NCBI GenBank assembly: GCA_002425185.1
Contig: DILT01000008.1
Span: 248,001-312,000 of the forward strand
Source: Flammeovirgaceae bacterium UBA5585
GTDB lineage: Bacteria > Bacteroidota > Bacteroidia > Cytophagales > Cyclobacteriaceae
Length of the DNA stretch: 64,000 bases
Direction: 5' to 3'
This document shows positions 50,223 to 63,067 of this stretch, piece after piece; within the stretch, counting starts at the first letter, position 1; every line of letters begins with the position of its first letter. Under the pieces are notes generated by a model. That model was given only the letters and a program-made list of their open reading frames with translations. It had not been told where the DNA came from and searched no databases. Made by a program: the position numbers and the translations under genes.

Positions 50223-53036
50223 ATGCCCAGAGACAGAAGTATTCGTTCTATTTTAATCATCGGTAGCGGGCCTATCATCATTGGCCAGGCGTGTGAATTT
50301 GACTATGCCGGTTCACAGGCTTCCCGTTCCTTACGCGAAGAAGGTATTGAAGTGATCCTCATCAACTCGAATCCGGCCACTATTATGACGGATAAGGTAA
50401 CTGCTGATCATGTTTACCTGAAGCCCCTTACCAAGAAGTCAATCCGCGAAATTCTTGAAAAACACAACATAGATGCAGTGCTCCCCACCATGGGCGGACA
50501 AACCGCACTTAACCTGTGTATTGAATGTGATAAGGCTGGTATCTGGCAACATTACGGAGTTCGCATTATTGGGGTGGATATTAAAGCCATTGAAACCACT
50601 GAAGACCGGGAGAAGTTCCGGTTAAAAATGCACGAACTTGGCGTAGGCGTTTGTAAAGGCTCTACGGCCACCTCGTTTCTTCAGGGCAAAGAAATAGCAC
50701 AGGAAATTGGTTTCCCCCTGGTTATTCGCCCTTCCTATACCCTGGGTGGCACGGGTGGAGGTTTTGTTAAAAATCCAGAAGGCTTTGACGAAGCACTAAA
50801 TCGCGGTTTGCATGCGTCTCCCATCCACGAAGTGTTAGTAGAACAAAGTATAATGGGGTGGAAAGAATATGAATTGGAATTGCTTCGCGATGGCCGCGGA
50901 AATGTGATCATCATCTGTTCCATCGAAAACTTCGATCCTATGGGTGTTCACACCGGTGACTCCATCACTGTGGCTCCTGCGATGACGCTTCCGGATACGG
51001 TTTACCAAAACATGCGAAACCTGGCCATCAAAATGATGAATGGCATTGGTCAGTTTGCCGGAGGTTGCAACGTTCAGTTTGCAGTAAACCCGGAAACAGA
51101 TGATATCATTGGTATTGAAATCAATCCACGGGTATCGCGCTCCTCAGCCCTGGCTTCAAAAGCAACCGGGTACCCTATCGCAAAGGTAGCCGCGAAGTTG
51201 GCCATCGGTTATCACCTCGATGAACTGAAAAATGCTATTACCGGAACCACAACGGCTTACTTTGAACCGGCAGTTGATTATGTTATCGTAAAAATACCAC
51301 GCTGGAATTTTGATAAGTTTCAAGGGGCCGACCGAAAACTGGGTTTACAAATGAAATCGGTGGGCGAAGCCATGGGTATTGGACGTAACTTTCAGGAAGC
51401 CCTGCAAAAAGCCTGTCAGTCGCTGGAGATCAGAAGAAACGGTTTAGGAGCCGATGGAAAAGAACTGACCAACCAGGCCGAACTGCTGTATAGCCTGGAG
51501 AACCCAAGCTGGAACAGGTTATTCCATGTTTACGATGCCATGAAACTGGGCATCTCCATGAAGACCATTCACAACCTCACCAAAATTGATAAATGGTTTT
51601 TGGAACAGATATGGGAACTGGTTGAACTGGAAAAAGAAATTGAAAAGTTTGAGCTGGATACTATTCCGGTTCAATTAATGCGCACCGCCAAGGAGAAAGG
51701 CTATGCCGACAGACAATTAGCGCATTTAATGGGTTGCCTGGAAAGTGAGGTGCATGAAAAACGGAAGAGCATGGGCATAAACCGTGTTTACAAATTGGTA
51801 GACACCTGTGCGGCTGAATTTGAAGCAACCACGCCTTACTACTATTCTACATTTGATACGGAGAACGAATCCATCGTTTCATCTAAAAAGAAAATTATAG
51901 TGTTGGGCTCTGGCCCGAATCGTATTGGCCAGGGTATTGAGTTTGATTACTCCTGTGTGCATGGCGTACTGGCCACCAAAGAATGTGGTTATGAAGCCAT
52001 CATGATCAACTGTAATCCGGAAACTGTTTCTACCGATTTCGACATTGCCGATAAACTTTACTTTGAGCCGGTATTCTGGGAACACCTGTGGGATATTATT
52101 CAGCATGAAAAACCCGAAGGTGTAATTGTACAGCTCGGTGGACAAACTGCCCTGAAGCTGGCCGAGAAACTTAACAAGTATGGCGTAAAAATTATTGGCA
52201 CCTCCTTCGAAGCGCTTGATCTGGCAGAAGATCGCGGAAGTTTCTCAACACTTCTTAAAGAACTTAGCATTCCGTATCCCGAATTTGGTGTGGCCACCAA
52301 TGCCGATGAAGCCCTCGAGGTTTCTAAAATTATTGGATTCCCCTTGCTGGTTCGTCCTTCGTATGTTTTAGGAGGTCAAAGCATGAAAATTGTGATCAAC
52401 GAAAAAGAACTGGAGAATCATATACTCGACATCTGGAATAAACTACCCGAAAATAAGGTATTGCTTGATCACTTTTTAGATGGCGCCATTGAAGCTGAGG
52501 CCGATGCTATTTGCGATGGCGAAGACGTATACATCATTGGCGTAATGCAGCACATTGAACCTGCCGGCATTCACTCCGGAGATTCCTATGCCGTGCTTCC
52601 GCCTTACAACCTGGGTGATTTTGTAATGAAACAAATTGAAACCTATACGCATCGTATAGCCCTTGCCTTGAAAACGGTTGGCCTCATTAACATTCAGTTT
52701 GCTATTAAAAACGATAAGGTATACATCATCGAAGCAAACCCGAGGGCATCCCGTACGGTGCCTTTTATCTGCAAAGCCTACGATGAACCGTATGTAAACT
52801 ATGCCACCAAAGTAATGTTGGGCGAAAAGAAAATAAAAGACTTCAATTTCCGTCCAACTAAAAAAGGATATGCCATTAAAGAGCCTGTATTTTCATTCAG
52901 TAAATTCCCGGATGTGAATAAAGAGCTTGGCCCTGAAATGAAATCAACCGGAGAAGCCATTTATTTTATTGATGATTTAATGGATGACTATTTTCTGAAG
53001 ATTTACGGTGAACGGAATTTGTATTTAAGTCGTTAG
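50223..53036 (+). CDS. carB: Carbamoyl-phosphate synthase large subunit lacking the MGS domain
   Basis: This is 937 residues from the ATG at 50223 (MPRDRSIRSILIIGSGPIII); the frame extends upstream to 50178 but without a family-like sequence. It has two ATP-grasp halves: the first with GSGPIIIGQACEFDYAGSQA and RPSYTLGGTGGGFV, the second with GSGPNRIGQGIEFDYSCVHG and RPSYVLGGQSM, separated by the oligomerisation region. It makes carbamoyl phosphate from bicarbonate, ammonia and two ATP for pyrimidines and arginine. E. coli CarB has about 1073 residues; this one ends right after the second ATP-grasp part (LKIYGERNLYLSR), so the C-terminal allosteric MGS-like domain is absent. No carA is present in the window. 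Confidence 0.95.
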   Translation: MPRDRSIRSILIIGSGPIIIGQACEFDYAGSQASRSLREEGIEVILINSNPATIMTDKVTADHVYLKPLTKKSIREILEKHNIDAVLPTMGGQTALNLCIECDKAGIWQHYGVRIIGVDIKAIETTEDREKFRLKMHELGVGVCKGSTATSFLQGKEIAQEIGFPLVIRPSYTLGGTGGGFVKNPEGFDEALNRGLHASPIHEVLVEQSIMGWKEYELELLRDGRGNVIIICSIENFDPMGVHTGDSITVAPAMTLPDTVYQNMRNLAIKMMNGIGQFAGGCNVQFAVNPETDDIIGIEINPRVSRSSALASKATGYPIAKVAAKLAIGYHLDELKNAITGTTTAYFEPAVDYVIVKIPRWNFDKFQGADRKLGLQMKSVGEAMGIGRNFQEALQKACQSLEIRRNGLGADGKELTNQAELLYSLENPSWNRLFHVYDAMKLGISMKTIHNLTKIDKWFLEQIWELVELEKEIEKFELDTIPVQLMRTAKEKGYADRQLAHLMGCLESEVHEKRKSMGINRVYKLVDTCAAEFEATTPYYYSTFDTENESIVSSKKKIIVLGSGPNRIGQGIEFDYSCVHGVLATKECGYEAIMINCNPETVSTDFDIADKLYFEPVFWEHLWDIIQHEKPEGVIVQLGGQTALKLAEKLNKYGVKIIGTSFEALDLAEDRGSFSTLLKELSIPYPEFGVATNADEALEVSKIIGFPLLVRPSYVLGGQSMKIVINEKELENHILDIWNKLPENKVLLDHFLDGAIEAEADAICDGEDVYIIGVMQHIEPAGIHSGDSYAVLPPYNLGDFVMKQIETYTHRIALALKTVGLINIQFAIKNDKVYIIEANPRASRTVPFICKAYDEPYVNYATKVMLGEKKIKDFNFRPTKKGYAIKEPVFSFSKFPDVNKELGPEMKSTGEAIYFIDDLMDDYFLKIYGERNLYLSR

Positions 53037-53058
53037 AGATAAACGATAACTTGCTGAC

Positions 53059-53283
53059 ATGTTCAGGATTCTCTTAATTTTTGCATTGATCTTTTACGCC
53101 CTCTACAAACTCGGGTTATTCCGGGTGTTTACCGCCAGCGTAAAAGACGGGTATCACGAACCCGGAAACATTAACCGAAAAGCCCCGGGGAGCAATGTAA
53201 ACATTGACACTGCTCCACCAAAAGAGAAAAGAAAAACCGACTTTAAAGGCGGTGAATACGTTGACTATGAAGAGGTAAAATAG
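53059..53283 (+). CDS. DUF4834-family small membrane protein
   Basis: This 74-residue protein has one N-terminal membrane helix (FRILLIFALIFYALYKLGLF), a short charged linker and the conserved ending KTDFKGGEYVDYEEVK typical of Bacteroidota DUF4834. Function unknown. It follows carB by 22 nt and may be co-transcribed with it. Confidence 0.85.
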   Translation: MFRILLIFALIFYALYKLGLFRVFTASVKDGYHEPGNINRKAPGSNVNIDTAPPKEKRKTDFKGGEYVDYEEVK

Positions 53284-53337
53284 TTAACCGCTGATTTCTC
53301 TACGCTTTGCAGTAAATTTACTATCCGTAAACTCCAT

Positions 53338-54900
53338 ATGCATTACCGGATAACTGTAATTCTTGCGGGCCTTATCTTTTTTTGTTCTGCTGCAACAAAG
53401 GCGCAGGATTATTCCAAAAAACTGGCGTTGGTCATTGGCAATGCGGCTTACCAACATGGCGGTGAACTTAAAAATCCGGTTAACGATGCACGAACCATGG
53501 CCGAAACACTTCGGCAGTTGGGTTTTGAAGTTATGCTGCATGAAAATGTTTCGCAAAATCAAATGAAGCAGGCTATTAATGGATACGGAATTAAGCTGCG
53601 AGGTTATGATGTAGGTTTGTTCTATTATGCCGGTCATGGTATACAGCACAAAGGCGTCAACTATATGATTCCGGTTGAGGCGGATTTACAAGCGGCCGAA
53701 CAAATTGAGTTTGATTGCGTAGCGGCCGACCGCGTGCTTGCATACATGGATGCGGCCTCCACCAAAGTTAACCTCCTTATCATGGATGCCTGCCGGAATA
53801 ATCCCTTTGAAAGAAGCTGGCACCGAAGCGGAACGGGTAACGGTCTGGCCATGATGGATGCGCCTAAAGGAACCCTTATCGCTTACGCCACCGCTCCTGG
53901 AAAAGTGGCCGCTGATGGTGAAGGCTCCAACGGTTTATACACCAGTGCCCTGCTGAAATATTTGAAAGATCCCGACCTCAACGTAGAGCAAATCTTTAAA
54001 AAAGTGCGGACAGAAGTTGCAGAAAAATCCTTTGGCGCGCAGGTGCCCTGGGAAACCACTTCCCTTACCGGTGAAGATTTCTACTTCGCCACGCAGAAGC
54101 GAGCCGCAAAACCCTTTTCCATAACGGGCACAGCAACACCTGAGCTAATTAAGGCTTCGTATCAAAAAGCTGATGCGCTTTTCGAAAAAGGAGCTTACCC
54201 GGAAAGCATTGACGAGTTGACAAAAATAATTGCGCTGGATCAATACCACATTAAAAGCTATATGCTTCGGGCAAATGCCTACATGATGCTGATGCAACAT
54301 CAAAAGGCCATACCCGATTTAAATAAAGTAGTGGAACTTAGCCCGGGTGAAGCGGACGGTTACTATTACCGTGGTCTATGCCGGTATACCCTCAAAGAAA
54401 TTCACGAAGCCATTGTAGATTTCACACTTACCATACGGTACAACCCCGATCACAGCAATGCGTATTATTGGCGGGCCTACTGTTATTTTTTGATTGAAAA
54501 AAATCATCCGGCTATTGAGGATTACAACAAAACACTGGCGCTTACACCCGATAATAGCGAAGTATATTATTATAGAGGTTTAAGTTATTTTGAGCTGGAG
54601 GATTTTACGGCTGCTGAAAATGACTTTACACGAGCTACAGAACGCATGCCCGATATGAGCGAGGCACATTTTCGTTTAGGGTGGTGTTATCACCTACGGA
54701 ATGAACCGGAAAAAGCAATTGCCACCTATTCAAAAGCGATTACCCTTAATCCTTCATTTAAAGAGGCGTACTATTATCGCGCGAAGGCGTATCATAAATT
54801 AAACAGAAAAACAGAAGCCAAACGTGATATTGAAAAAGCCCTTGAACTGGATCCGGGGAATACGGAGTACATCAGCTTTTGGAAAACGTTAGCGAACTAA
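53338..54900 (+). CDS. Exported caspase-family (C14) protein with TPR repeats
   Basis: This 520-residue protein has a signal peptide (MHYRITVILAGLIFFCSAAT, then KAQ) and a caspase-like domain (about 26-255): LALVIGNAAYQHGGELKNPV, NDARTMAETLRQLGFEV, the catalytic His in FYYAGHGIQHKG (H100) and Cys in LLIMDACRNNPF (C152). Six or so TPR units follow (about 260-515; e.g. AIPDLNKVVELSPGEADGYY, AIATYSKAITLNPSFKEAYY). Both catalytic residues are present, so it may be an active cysteine protease in the periplasm or outside. Family members with TPRs are widespread, and their role is unclear. It is followed by dapF, 4 nt away. Confidence 0.9.
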   Translation: MHYRITVILAGLIFFCSAATKAQDYSKKLALVIGNAAYQHGGELKNPVNDARTMAETLRQLGFEVMLHENVSQNQMKQAINGYGIKLRGYDVGLFYYAGHGIQHKGVNYMIPVEADLQAAEQIEFDCVAADRVLAYMDAASTKVNLLIMDACRNNPFERSWHRSGTGNGLAMMDAPKGTLIAYATAPGKVAADGEGSNGLYTSALLKYLKDPDLNVEQIFKKVRTEVAEKSFGAQVPWETTSLTGEDFYFATQKRAAKPFSITGTATPELIKASYQKADALFEKGAYPESIDELTKIIALDQYHIKSYMLRANAYMMLMQHQKAIPDLNKVVELSPGEADGYYYRGLCRYTLKEIHEAIVDFTLTIRYNPDHSNAYYWRAYCYFLIEKNHPAIEDYNKTLALTPDNSEVYYYRGLSYFELEDFTAAENDFTRATERMPDMSEAHFRLGWCYHLRNEPEKAIATYSKAITLNPSFKEAYYYRAKAYHKLNRKTEAKRDIEKALELDPGNTEYISFWKTLAN

Positions 54901-54904
54901 GTAA

Positions 54905-55681
54905 ATGAAAATACATTTTTACAAATACCAGGCCACAGGAAATGATTTCATCCTGATCGATAACCGTGAGGGAAAATACAAGCTCACAAACGATCAGATA
55001 AAACAATTATGCGATCGCAGATTTGGCATTGGTGCCGATGGCATTATGCTGATTGAAAAAGATCCTGCTGAGTCTTTTAAGTTAATCTACTACAACAGCG
55101 ATGGTTCACAAAGTTTATGCGGCAATGGAAGTCGCGCGGCTATGCAATTTGCGGCACACCTGGGGATGGTAAACTCAAAAGCAAGTTTTACGGCATACGA
55201 TGGTGTTCATGATGCTGAACTTCTAGGCTCGGGTGTTGTTCGGTTGCACATGAACAACGTTACTGGTATTCAACCCCTGGATCAGGACTTTTTTCTAAAC
55301 ACCGGTTCGCCACATTACATCCGGTTCGTCAAGAACATTCACCAGTACCCGGTATTCGAAGAAGGAAAAAAAATCCGCTACAGCGAAAAGTTTGCTTCAC
55401 AAAACGGTACCAACGTGAACTTTGTGGAACTCCTGGCTGACAATACTATTTATGTGCGAACGTATGAGCGAGGGGTGGAAAATGAAACGCTTTCCTGCGG
55501 AACAGGTGTGACGGCTGCCGCATTGGCCGCTTCCATGCAGGGCTGTAAATCGCCAGTTTCTATAAAAACACTTGGTGGAGAACTATCAGTTGAATTCAAA
55601 TCCGGACAGGCAGGCGCATTTTCCGACATTTATCTCATCGGGCCTGCCAAAATGGTCTTTGAGGGCGATTTGGAGCTATAA
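54905..55681 (+). CDS. dapF: Diaminopimelate epimerase
   Basis: This 258-residue protein has the two active-site cysteines: C72 in SQSLCGNGSRAAMQFA and C198 in ENETLSCGTGVTAAALA, with the N-terminal FYKYQATGNDFILIDNREG motif. DapF converts LL-DAP to meso-DAP for lysine and peptidoglycan. Length is slightly below E. coli (274). It sits only 4 nt after the caspase-TPR gene, so the two appear to be co-transcribed. Confidence 0.96.
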   Translation: MKIHFYKYQATGNDFILIDNREGKYKLTNDQIKQLCDRRFGIGADGIMLIEKDPAESFKLIYYNSDGSQSLCGNGSRAAMQFAAHLGMVNSKASFTAYDGVHDAELLGSGVVRLHMNNVTGIQPLDQDFFLNTGSPHYIRFVKNIHQYPVFEEGKKIRYSEKFASQNGTNVNFVELLADNTIYVRTYERGVENETLSCGTGVTAAALAASMQGCKSPVSIKTLGGELSVEFKSGQAGAFSDIYLIGPAKMVFEGDLEL

Positions 55682-55734
55682 TTGCACCCCGCAAACCGGC
55701 TTGCCAGCGGGTAGGTAGGTCTAAAAAAACAATT

Positions 55735-55742
55735 TAACTTTG
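55735..55742 (+). promoter_or_regulatory. Putative -7 box upstream of secA
   Basis: TAACTTTG matches TAnnTTTG and lies 60 nt before the secA ATG. No -33 TTTG at the right distance was found. The stretch just upstream (55690-55721) contains a GC-rich ACCGGCTTGCCAGCGGGT word resembling other short repeats in the window. Confidence 0.45.
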
Positions 55743-55802
55743 ACGCTCTTTTTGTTCGGCTGAACAGCCAGCAAACAGCGAACTACGGACTATTTATCTT
55801 CT

Positions 55803-59149
<3,347 letters not shown>

Positions 59150-59150
<1 letters not shown>

Positions 59151-59671
59151 TGATACGAATACTGCTTTATAGTCTGTTGGTTGCATTACTTGTACTGGAG
59201 GGTTGTAAACCTGCCCAGAAAACCACATCCACACAAGGAGGCAAATATTATGAAGACCTCTCAGCAGTAAGACCAAAAGTTGAGGAAGTGAGCAACATAG
59301 ATTCTTTAGGAAATAATACCAGTATAACACCGCGCGATCCAAAAGCTTATATGGATCCAAAATTTACGGTAAACGCTCAACTGGATGCTGTACTGGACAG
59401 TATTGATCGCATCAATCTAACCCGCAGATTTATTGAGGGATTTACCATACAGGTGTACTCCGGACAAAAGCGTGAAGATGCCCTGACGGTAAAAAAAGAT
59501 ATGACCCTTTACCTTCCTAAAATGGAAGCTGAGGTTCAATACAATCAACCTAACTTTCGCGTAAAAACCGGCCGCTACCTGAACAGGCTTGAGGCCCAGA
59601 AGGACTACGAAACTATAAAGCGGTTCTTTCCTAATGCCATCATCATTCCGGATAAGATTACGATCAATTAA
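59150..59671 (+). CDS. SPOR-domain lipoprotein
   Basis: This is 173 residues from the ATG at 59150, coupled to the secA stop; the upstream frame to 59132 lies inside secA. The signal LLYSLLVALLVLEGC has lipobox LEGC. The C-terminal 75 residues form a SPOR-like domain (EGFTIQVYSGQKREDALTVK; FRVKTGRYLNRLEAQKDYET). SPOR domains bind denuded peptidoglycan glycans at division sites. The protein therefore probably tethers the outer or inner membrane to the cell wall. The pairing with secA is likely only transcriptional. Confidence 0.85.
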
Positions 59672-59770
59672 TCTATTCGCAATCACCTCTCTAATACAAT
59701 CCAGGGTCTGCGTACCACAAACCACTAAGACCAAACCGATTTGACTTCATATTTGTATTTTTGACCTGCT

Positions 59771-60961
59771 ATGGATCTTCTCACAAAAATCAAATCCCTT
59801 TCCGAAAAGTACGCAAAGGATGTTGTGGATATGCGCAGGCATATACACGCTAACCCTGAATTGTCATACCAGGAGTTTAATACGGCAACGTATGTAGCCA
59901 ACCAATTAAAATCCTTTGGCCTTACACCTAAAGAAGAGGTTGCCAAAACGGGGCTGGTGGTGGAGATAAAAGGTAAAAATCCGGATAAGAAAATGGTAGC
60001 CCTGCGGGCCGATATGGATGCGTTGCCCATTCAGGAAGCGAACGATGTTCCTTACAAATCAAAAAAACCAGGTGTGATGCACGCCTGTGGGCACGATGTG
60101 CACACGGCTTCGTTATTGGGTACGGCTAAAATTCTTAATGATATTAAGAATGACTTTGAAGGAACCGTTCGGTTGATCTTTCAACCCGGTGAAGAAAAAA
60201 ACCCGGGAGGTGCATCTTACATGATCAACGAAGGTGTGCTGGAAAATCCTCCACCGGCATCCATCATCGGGCAACATGTGTTTCCGCTATTACCTGTTGG
60301 AAAGATTGGTTTCCGTGAAGGCATGTACATGGCTAGCAGCGATGAACTGTTTTTGAAAGTAATCGGTAAGGGCGGTCATGGTGCTGCACCCGAATTAACC
60401 ATCGACCCCATTGTTATTGCTTCGCACATCATTATCGCATTGCAACAGGTTATAAGCCGGAACGCTTCACCCAGGCAACCCACGGTGCTAACGTTTGGAA
60501 AACTACAGGCTGATGGTGCTACAAATATTATCCCCGATGAAGTAACCATTGCCGGCACCTTTCGGGCTATGGACGAAACCTGGAGAAAAGAAGGGTTGAA
60601 AAAAATAAAAAAAATGGCTGAGACACTGGCCGAAAGCATGGGCGGAAAATGTGAAGTGGAAATTTCACATGGCTATCCGTTTCTGCAAAACGATCCGGCC
60701 GTAACCCAGCGCATCCGCAAAGCCGCTGAAGCCTATGTGGGAAAAGAAAATGTAGTGGATATCGACATCACATTAGGCAGCGAGGACTTTGCCTATTACT
60801 CGCAAGTTGTGCCGGCATCCTTCTATCGATTAGGTACCCGCAACGAAAGCAAGGGCATAACTTCGTATGTACATACACCTACCTTCAACATTGATGAAGA
60901 CGCCCTGATCATCAGCCCCGGACTTATGGCCTGGATGGCGGTGAATGAGTTGAAGCCTTAG
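59771..60961 (+). CDS. M20-family amidohydrolase/carboxypeptidase
   Basis: This 396-residue protein has the M20D pattern: MRRHIHANPELSYQEF, ALRADMDALPIQEANDVPYK, MHACGHDVHTASLLGTA (metal-binding Cys/His/Asp), IFQPGEEKNPGGASYM and DITLGSEDFAYYSQVVPASF, with a dimerisation domain at about 185-300. Members hydrolyse N-acyl amino acids or related amides (hippurate, IAA-conjugates, N-acetyl-diaminopimelate). The substrate is not clear. No signal peptide, so cytoplasmic. Confidence 0.93.
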   Translation: MDLLTKIKSLSEKYAKDVVDMRRHIHANPELSYQEFNTATYVANQLKSFGLTPKEEVAKTGLVVEIKGKNPDKKMVALRADMDALPIQEANDVPYKSKKPGVMHACGHDVHTASLLGTAKILNDIKNDFEGTVRLIFQPGEEKNPGGASYMINEGVLENPPPASIIGQHVFPLLPVGKIGFREGMYMASSDELFLKVIGKGGHGAAPELTIDPIVIASHIIIALQQVISRNASPRQPTVLTFGKLQADGATNIIPDEVTIAGTFRAMDETWRKEGLKKIKKMAETLAESMGGKCEVEISHGYPFLQNDPAVTQRIRKAAEAYVGKENVVDIDITLGSEDFAYYSQVVPASFYRLGTRNESKGITSYVHTPTFNIDEDALIISPGLMAWMAVNELKP

Positions 60962-61010
60962 CTTTCGGAAATCAGATTTTAGATTTCTACATTTAGGCAA
61001 GCTTATCGAA

Positions 61011-62621
61011 TTGGAATCTAACACACCACCAACACCCCTTCGGCCCACACCCTTTAATTGGGAACGGTTAAGAAAAATCCTGTACATACTGGGTACATTG
61101 GTGTTGTTCGTGTTCGCCCTCGATTTAATGATTTCATCGCTACAAAACCTGGGCAGCACTGCCGCGGAAGCCATTCTTTTAGCCACCTCCAATCCATTTA
61201 CTGCACTTTTTATCGGCCTGCTGATTACGGCCATGATACAAAGCAGCTCAACGGCTACCAGTTTAGTGGTGGCGTTGGTGGCCTCCGGCTCCATCACCAT
61301 CGACAGTGCTATACCTATTATTATGGGTGCTAACATTGGTACCACCATTACCAGCACCATTGTTTCGTTAGGCTTTATCAATAAGAAAAAAGAATTCAGG
61401 CGTGCCGTGGCCGCAGGCACTTATCATGATTTCTTCAACATCCTAACAGTATCCATTTTATTTCCGCTGGAATATTTCAACGGGTTCCTTTCCAACCTAT
61501 CGGGCTGGATTACCGAAAACTTTTTTACGGTAAGTAAAAGTACATCGGCTACAGCCTTTACACCGTTATGGTCGGGGTTTAACCCGATTATAGATTTTCT
61601 GGTCAACCTTATTCCCAGCGGATTTCTGTTGGCCCTATTTTCTTTTGGATTATTGTTTTTGTCGATTTTGTTATTCAGAAAACTGATTTCCGGGTTGCTG
61701 ATGGCGAGTTCACCGGAAAAATTCAGCAGGTTCTTTTTCAAAAATACTATCAAATCATTTTTCTGGGGATTGGTAACTACCGCGGCCATTCGCTCCAGCA
61801 CAATAACTACTTCGGTAGTGGTTCCCATTGTGGCGCAAAAAATTATTACCCTTCGAAAAGCAGTTCCGTTTATACTGGGTGCCAACATAGGCACTACGGT
61901 TACTGCTATGATTGCGGCCACGTTAAATGCCAACTCCTCCAGCGCCATTACTATTGCGTTGGCTCACTTTCTATTCAATTTTATCGGTGTACTGGTTTTC
62001 TTTCCCATTCCTTTTTTGCGCAACATCCCTATAGCCATGGCCAACGGATTGGGGCGCCTTACCATCCGTTACCGATTGGCAGGGTTTGTCTACATTCTTG
62101 TCGTTTTCTTTTTTATTCCTTTCTCACTCATATACCTGAACAAAGATTCCACCGAAGTGCTGGAACTTACCTACCAAAAAACCAATCTCATTACCGGTGA
62201 AGAAACTTCTTACCGCATTGTTTCCAAACAACAAACGAGAAGTCAGAGTGGTGAATGGTTGGTGTACAGGCGCAACACTATCGACCCGGATGAAATATTT
62301 CCGGTGTATAAAAAAAATAATGTGCTGTTCATTAATAAAGAGATGATTTTATTTAATGAACCGGGTTTTTGTTGGGATGGTGAGAACCGGGAAGGAAAAT
62401 ATCAACTATGTGTAAATGAAGTGCTACCCAGGTACGTGATAAATGAAAGTCTGCAGTTCGACTCGGTTTATGTGTACACACAACGCTACTACGATCTGCC
62501 CGATTCTGTGATCAGCACCCTTTATGTAAGTGCCGTTTATCCGGTTGTGCTACAGGCGGTGCGAAGGGAAAAAAATGTTGTAGTGGAAACACGTAAAATC
62601 AGCGCCTTTACGCGTAAATAG
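61011..62621 (+). CDS. Na+/phosphate cotransporter family protein (NptA/PNaS)
   Basis: This is 536 residues from a TTG start (MESNTPPTPLRPTPFNWERL); the nearest in-frame ATG falls in the first helix. It contains the two inverted repeats of the PNaS family: TAMIQSSSTATSLVVALVAS with IPIIMGANIGTTITSTIVSL, and TTAAIRSSTITTSVVVPIVA with VPFILGANIGTTVTAMIAAT. The QSSST motif is normal in the first repeat and changed to RSSTI in the second. The C-terminal 150 residues are a soluble domain of unknown role. Transport of phosphate with sodium is likely. Confidence 0.9.
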   Translation: MESNTPPTPLRPTPFNWERLRKILYILGTLVLFVFALDLMISSLQNLGSTAAEAILLATSNPFTALFIGLLITAMIQSSSTATSLVVALVASGSITIDSAIPIIMGANIGTTITSTIVSLGFINKKKEFRRAVAAGTYHDFFNILTVSILFPLEYFNGFLSNLSGWITENFFTVSKSTSATAFTPLWSGFNPIIDFLVNLIPSGFLLALFSFGLLFLSILLFRKLISGLLMASSPEKFSRFFFKNTIKSFFWGLVTTAAIRSSTITTSVVVPIVAQKIITLRKAVPFILGANIGTTVTAMIAATLNANSSSAITIALAHFLFNFIGVLVFFPIPFLRNIPIAMANGLGRLTIRYRLAGFVYILVVFFFIPFSLIYLNKDSTEVLELTYQKTNLITGEETSYRIVSKQQTRSQSGEWLVYRRNTIDPDEIFPVYKKNNVLFINKEMILFNEPGFCWDGENREGKYQLCVNEVLPRYVINESLQFDSVYVYTQRYYDLPDSVISTLYVSAVYPVVLQAVRREKNVVVETRKISAFTRK

Positions 62622-62686
62622 CCACATTTTTCAATACCCTTAAAGTTGCGATCTTTGCCTAACTTGTGTGGAATTAACCCTGCGGC

Positions 62687-63067
62687 ATGCTAAAAGAAAC
62701 GTTACTTAAGTTCTTTAAACTGGACGGCCTCATCGACAACCTATCCGGGTACATTGAAACCCGTATTGAGTTGCTGAAGTACGAGGTGAAAGAAGATATT
62801 GCCAGGGCCATGGCTAAAGTGGCCATCGTAGCACTCATTGTGGTCTTCTTAACCCTATTTATCATCTTCATCAGCATTGCCGTAGCCTTTGTATTGGCTG
62901 AGTCGATAGGAACATACGGTGGGTTTGGTATTGTGGCGGGCTTTTATTTATTACTTATGCTTATTTTGGTCTTCTTCCGCGAACCGATCAGCCATAAAAT
63001 AGAACTCGAAATCAAAAAATCATTCAGGAAAAAACAGCAACACCATGAAGGGGATGGAAACGGATGA
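62687..63067 (+). CDS. Holin-X/YqjE-like membrane protein
   Basis: This 126-residue protein has an amphipathic N-terminus (FFKLDGLIDNLSGYIETRIE), two membrane helices (VAIVALIVVFLTLFIIFISI and YGGFGIVAGFYLLLMLILVF) and a charged tail. It resembles the phage_holin_3_6 / YqjE family, cellular proteins found near division and envelope genes despite the name. It overlaps the following gene by 14-23 nt, suggesting a two-protein unit. Confidence 0.8.
   Translation: MLKETLLKFFKLDGLIDNLSGYIETRIELLKYEVKEDIARAMAKVAIVALIVVFLTLFIIFISIAVAFVLAESIGTYGGFGIVAGFYLLLMLILVFFREPISHKIELEIKKSFRKKQQHHEGDGNG

Noticed and set aside
53338..54900. Caspase-like gene as an anti-phage effector
   Set aside because: It has a signal peptide and lies beside dapF and secA with no defence genes around; an envelope role is more likely.
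62687..63067. Prophage call based on the holin-like protein
   Set aside because: No other phage genes are nearby; this family is common in ordinary chromosomes.
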